Shown piece by piece: positions 62,218 to 64,000 of a stretch of DNA of 64,000 bases. The notes below the pieces were generated by a model. That model saw nothing but the letters and a program-made list of their open reading frames with translations. It ran no database searches and had not been told where the DNA came from. The position numbers and the translations under genes were made by a program. The DNA is from Chitinophaga pinensis. GTDB lineage: Bacteria > Bacteroidota > Bacteroidia > Chitinophagales > Chitinophagaceae. The stretch is taken from the NCBI RefSeq assembly GCF_007896845.1, contig NZ_VOHS01000004.1:62001-126000 (forward strand). Reading direction: 5' to 3'. Within the stretch, counting starts at the first letter, position 1. Each line of letters opens with the position of its first letter.

Positions 62218-63825
62218 TTACTTCTTATTCAACACCTGTATCGCCTTCTTCATCATCTCATCATCCTTATTCAGGGATTCATAAAAACCTGCATAGCTCC
62301 ACATCTGTCTGGCCAGTAATGCTTTCAGGCGTGTTTTGATCTCATTCTCATCGTGCGGCTTGATAGATTCAACCCCACGGATGCTATCTTTCACAGCGAA
62401 TGCTTTGTAAGCATTATACAGTTCATTGGATACCTGAAACTGATTACTGAAATCAGTAGCATCTTTATAACGTTTGAATTCCTCTTTATGGCTGTTGAAG
62501 TACTGATAAGTGAAGTTGCTGAATGTACTGCGGGTGTACATGCTGGTCAGTACATTGGAGAAACGGCTGGTGTCAAACGGAATAAAGATATCTGGTGTGA
62601 TACCACCGCCACCATATACTACGCGGCCACTGGCAGTTTTGAACTGAATTGTATCCAGCTGGTGAATGCTGTCTCTGTTCACGAATTCACCATGGTTGAA
62701 GCGGTTCATGATATCATCGTCGTAGGCTTCGCGGCCTTCAGCGTAAGATTTCTGGATGCTTCTGCCGGAATTGAGGTAGTAGCGTGCTACAGTCAGACGT
62801 AATGCGCCGCCGTTGCTCAGGTCAAACTGTTCCTGTACCAGCCCTTTACCAAAGGTACGGCGACCGATGATAGTACCACGATCCCATTCCTGTACGGCGC
62901 CCGCAAGAATTTCACTGGCACTGGCAGAACCTTCGTCTGTCAGGATGGTCAGGCCGCCTTTTTCAAACAGGCCCGGTTTTTCACAACGATAGTCTGAACG
63001 GGGGTAGCTCTTACCCTTTGTATACACGATCAGTTTATTATCATCCAGCAGTTCGTCTGCAATACGGGTAGCCGCATCCAGATAACCGCCGGGGTTCTGA
63101 CGCAGATCGATCACCAGTTTGGTCATACCTGCCTTGCTCAGTTTACGCATGGCATCCACAAATTCCTGATAGGTGGTACCGGAGAACTTATTGATCTTGA
63201 TATAACCGATTTCCGGAGAAACCATATAAGAGGCATCGATGCTGTATAATGGAATATCGCCGCGAATGATCTGAATAGGCATTATTTTCTGCTGGCGTAA
63301 CATGGTAACGGTCACTTTTGAGTTTTTCGGACCACGTAACAGTTTCCTGATCTTATCACCGGAAATGTCGTTGCCGGCTACGAGGGAGTCGTTTACCCTG
63401 AGGATTTTGTCTCCGGTTTGTACGCCGGCTGTTTCTGACGGACCGCCGGAAACGACAGATACCACGTTCACAGTATCTGCGATGATATTGAATTCCACCC
63501 CAATACCGGAGAAATGACCTTCCAGATCTTCATTCACGGTTTGCAGATTGGAGGGTGGTATGTAGATAGAGTGTGGGTCCAGGTGGCTGAGCAGTCCCTG
63601 AATGGCTTCCTCCTGAAGGTCGTCTACCTTTAAGGTATCTACGTATTTTATTTTCAGCAGATCCATGACTTCCTGCAGTGGTGCCCGGTCAGGTCGGGTA
63701 AATAGTAAGGTCTGCGCCCCTGTATTGGCACCTGGCATTTTGTGCCCCAGATACATTCCCAATGCCAGTACTATTGCAAATAAGAGAGGTAAAAAAACAT
63801 TCAGTTTCCTGTTCGACATAATCAT
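62218..63825 (-). CDS. S41-family C-terminal processing peptidase
   Basis: Tail-specific (CtpA-like) serine protease of 535 residues, exported and probably membrane-anchored. An N-terminal hydrophobic segment (about 8-25, VFLPLLFAIVLALGMYLG) is followed by a tail-domain start, a PDZ domain (about 95-180, FSGIGVEFNII, GVQTGDKILRVND) and the protease domain with GYIKINKF, LVIDLRQNPGG and the catalytic Ser-Lys pair in TDEGSASASEILAGA and RRTFGKGLVQEQF. Domain order is normal. It is divergent from the kinase gene at the right edge. Confidence 0.94.
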   Translation of the reverse strand: MIMSNRKLNVFLPLLFAIVLALGMYLGHKMPGANTGAQTLLFTRPDRAPLQEVMDLLKIKYVDTLKVDDLQEEAIQGLLSHLDPHSIYIPPSNLQTVNEDLEGHFSGIGVEFNIIADTVNVVSVVSGGPSETAGVQTGDKILRVNDSLVAGNDISGDKIRKLLRGPKNSKVTVTMLRQQKIMPIQIIRGDIPLYSIDASYMVSPEIGYIKINKFSGTTYQEFVDAMRKLSKAGMTKLVIDLRQNPGGYLDAATRIADELLDDNKLIVYTKGKSYPRSDYRCEKPGLFEKGGLTILTDEGSASASEILAGAVQEWDRGTIIGRRTFGKGLVQEQFDLSNGGALRLTVARYYLNSGRSIQKSYAEGREAYDDDIMNRFNHGEFVNRDSIHQLDTIQFKTASGRVVYGGGGITPDIFIPFDTSRFSNVLTSMYTRSTFSNFTYQYFNSHKEEFKRYKDATDFSNQFQVSNELYNAYKAFAVKDSIRGVESIKPHDENEIKTRLKALLARQMWSYAGFYESLNKDDEMMKKAIQVLNKK

Positions 63826-63924
63826 GTATTGAAAACAGCGAAAAGCTAAGCTTGTATCTTGTCGCTATTTATTTAACTTGTGGCAAAAATAGTATATTAA
63901 AGCTCAACCTTCAACGGAAGTGTC

Positions 63925-64000
63925 ATGAAAGTACAGCTAATTGCAGATAGTGGATCTACCAAGGCAGAATGGTGCCTGCTGGGGGCCAGAGAGACCGGCC
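63925..64000 (+). CDS. BadF/BadG-type N-acetylglucosamine kinase (partial, 5' end)
   Basis: Only 25 codons are inside the window: MKVQLIADSGSTKAEWCLLG. The ADSGSTK phosphate-1 motif is typical of the BadF/BadG/BcrA/BcrD ATPase family, which in Bacteroidota includes GlcNAc kinases with this exact start. The rest lies to the right. If correct, it would be a second amino-sugar kinase in the region besides the ROK protein. Confidence 0.75.
   Translation, partial: MKVQLIADSGSTKAEWCLLGARETG

Overview
The window looks like a chromosomal segment of a Bacteroidota bacterium close to Chitinophaga (Chitinophagaceae). The signs are SusC/SusD, FecR and ECF sigma-factor sets, FHS-type sugar permeases, a NagB/PIG-L fusion, LytS/LytTR signalling, and promoters of the Bacteroidota form TTTG-N19-TAnnTTTG (two exact matches, both in front of tRNA genes). 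Several genes start with TTG or GTG. Nearly every transcription unit ends in a clear stem-loop terminator. There is no prophage, insertion sequence or CRISPR array.

Left part (1-24.4 kb), mostly housekeeping: two unrelated isocitrate dehydrogenases in tandem; a GDSL esterase; a LiaF-like / DUF4288 / LytS kinase / LytTR regulator cluster; an Nramp metal transporter fused to a UspA domain, with its MntR-type repressor and a palindromic operator; clpS-aat, the N-end-rule pair, coupled at a TAATG junction; a CPA2 antiporter; an MTHFR-like protein; three identical tRNA-Val genes; mtaB, plsC, priA; a murB gene broken by a frameshift in a TA repeat; ypdA, a methyltransferase and an HD hydrolase.

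Middle part (24.5-44.5 kb), a glycan-use region: nagB/PIG-L, a tryptophan-rich secreted repeat protein, an ECF sigma/FecR/SusC/SusD set, then a reverse-strand cluster of FHS permease, ROK kinase, glycosylasparaginase and CutC, followed by a second FHS permease, a GH109-like enzyme and a GH29 alpha-L-fucosidase. Read together these fit uptake and breakdown of fucose- and amino-sugar-containing glycoprotein glycans: sugar trimming, cleavage of the GlcNAc-Asn link, import, phosphorylation and deamination to fructose-6-phosphate. A BadF-type GlcNAc kinase begins at the right edge.

Right part (44.6-64 kb): a complete arginine operon (GNAT acetyltransferase, argG, argC, argD, SOTCase/AOTCase-type carbamoyltransferase, argB, M20 deacylase, argH) behind a long leader with a small Arg/Tyr-rich ORF, ended by a 30-bp perfect-stem terminator; a secreted protein of unknown function; a TonB-dependent receptor under a TPP riboswitch; an SSB protein; an initiator tRNA; era and der; a small Ala/Thr-rich lipoprotein; and a CtpA-type protease.

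The strongest points for follow-up are the murB frameshift, the arginine leader ORF, the Ser at the acyl-specificity position of the carbamoyltransferase, the repeat arrays near ypdA and the fucosidase, the ROK kinase that lacks its zinc motif, and the Trp-rich repeat protein.
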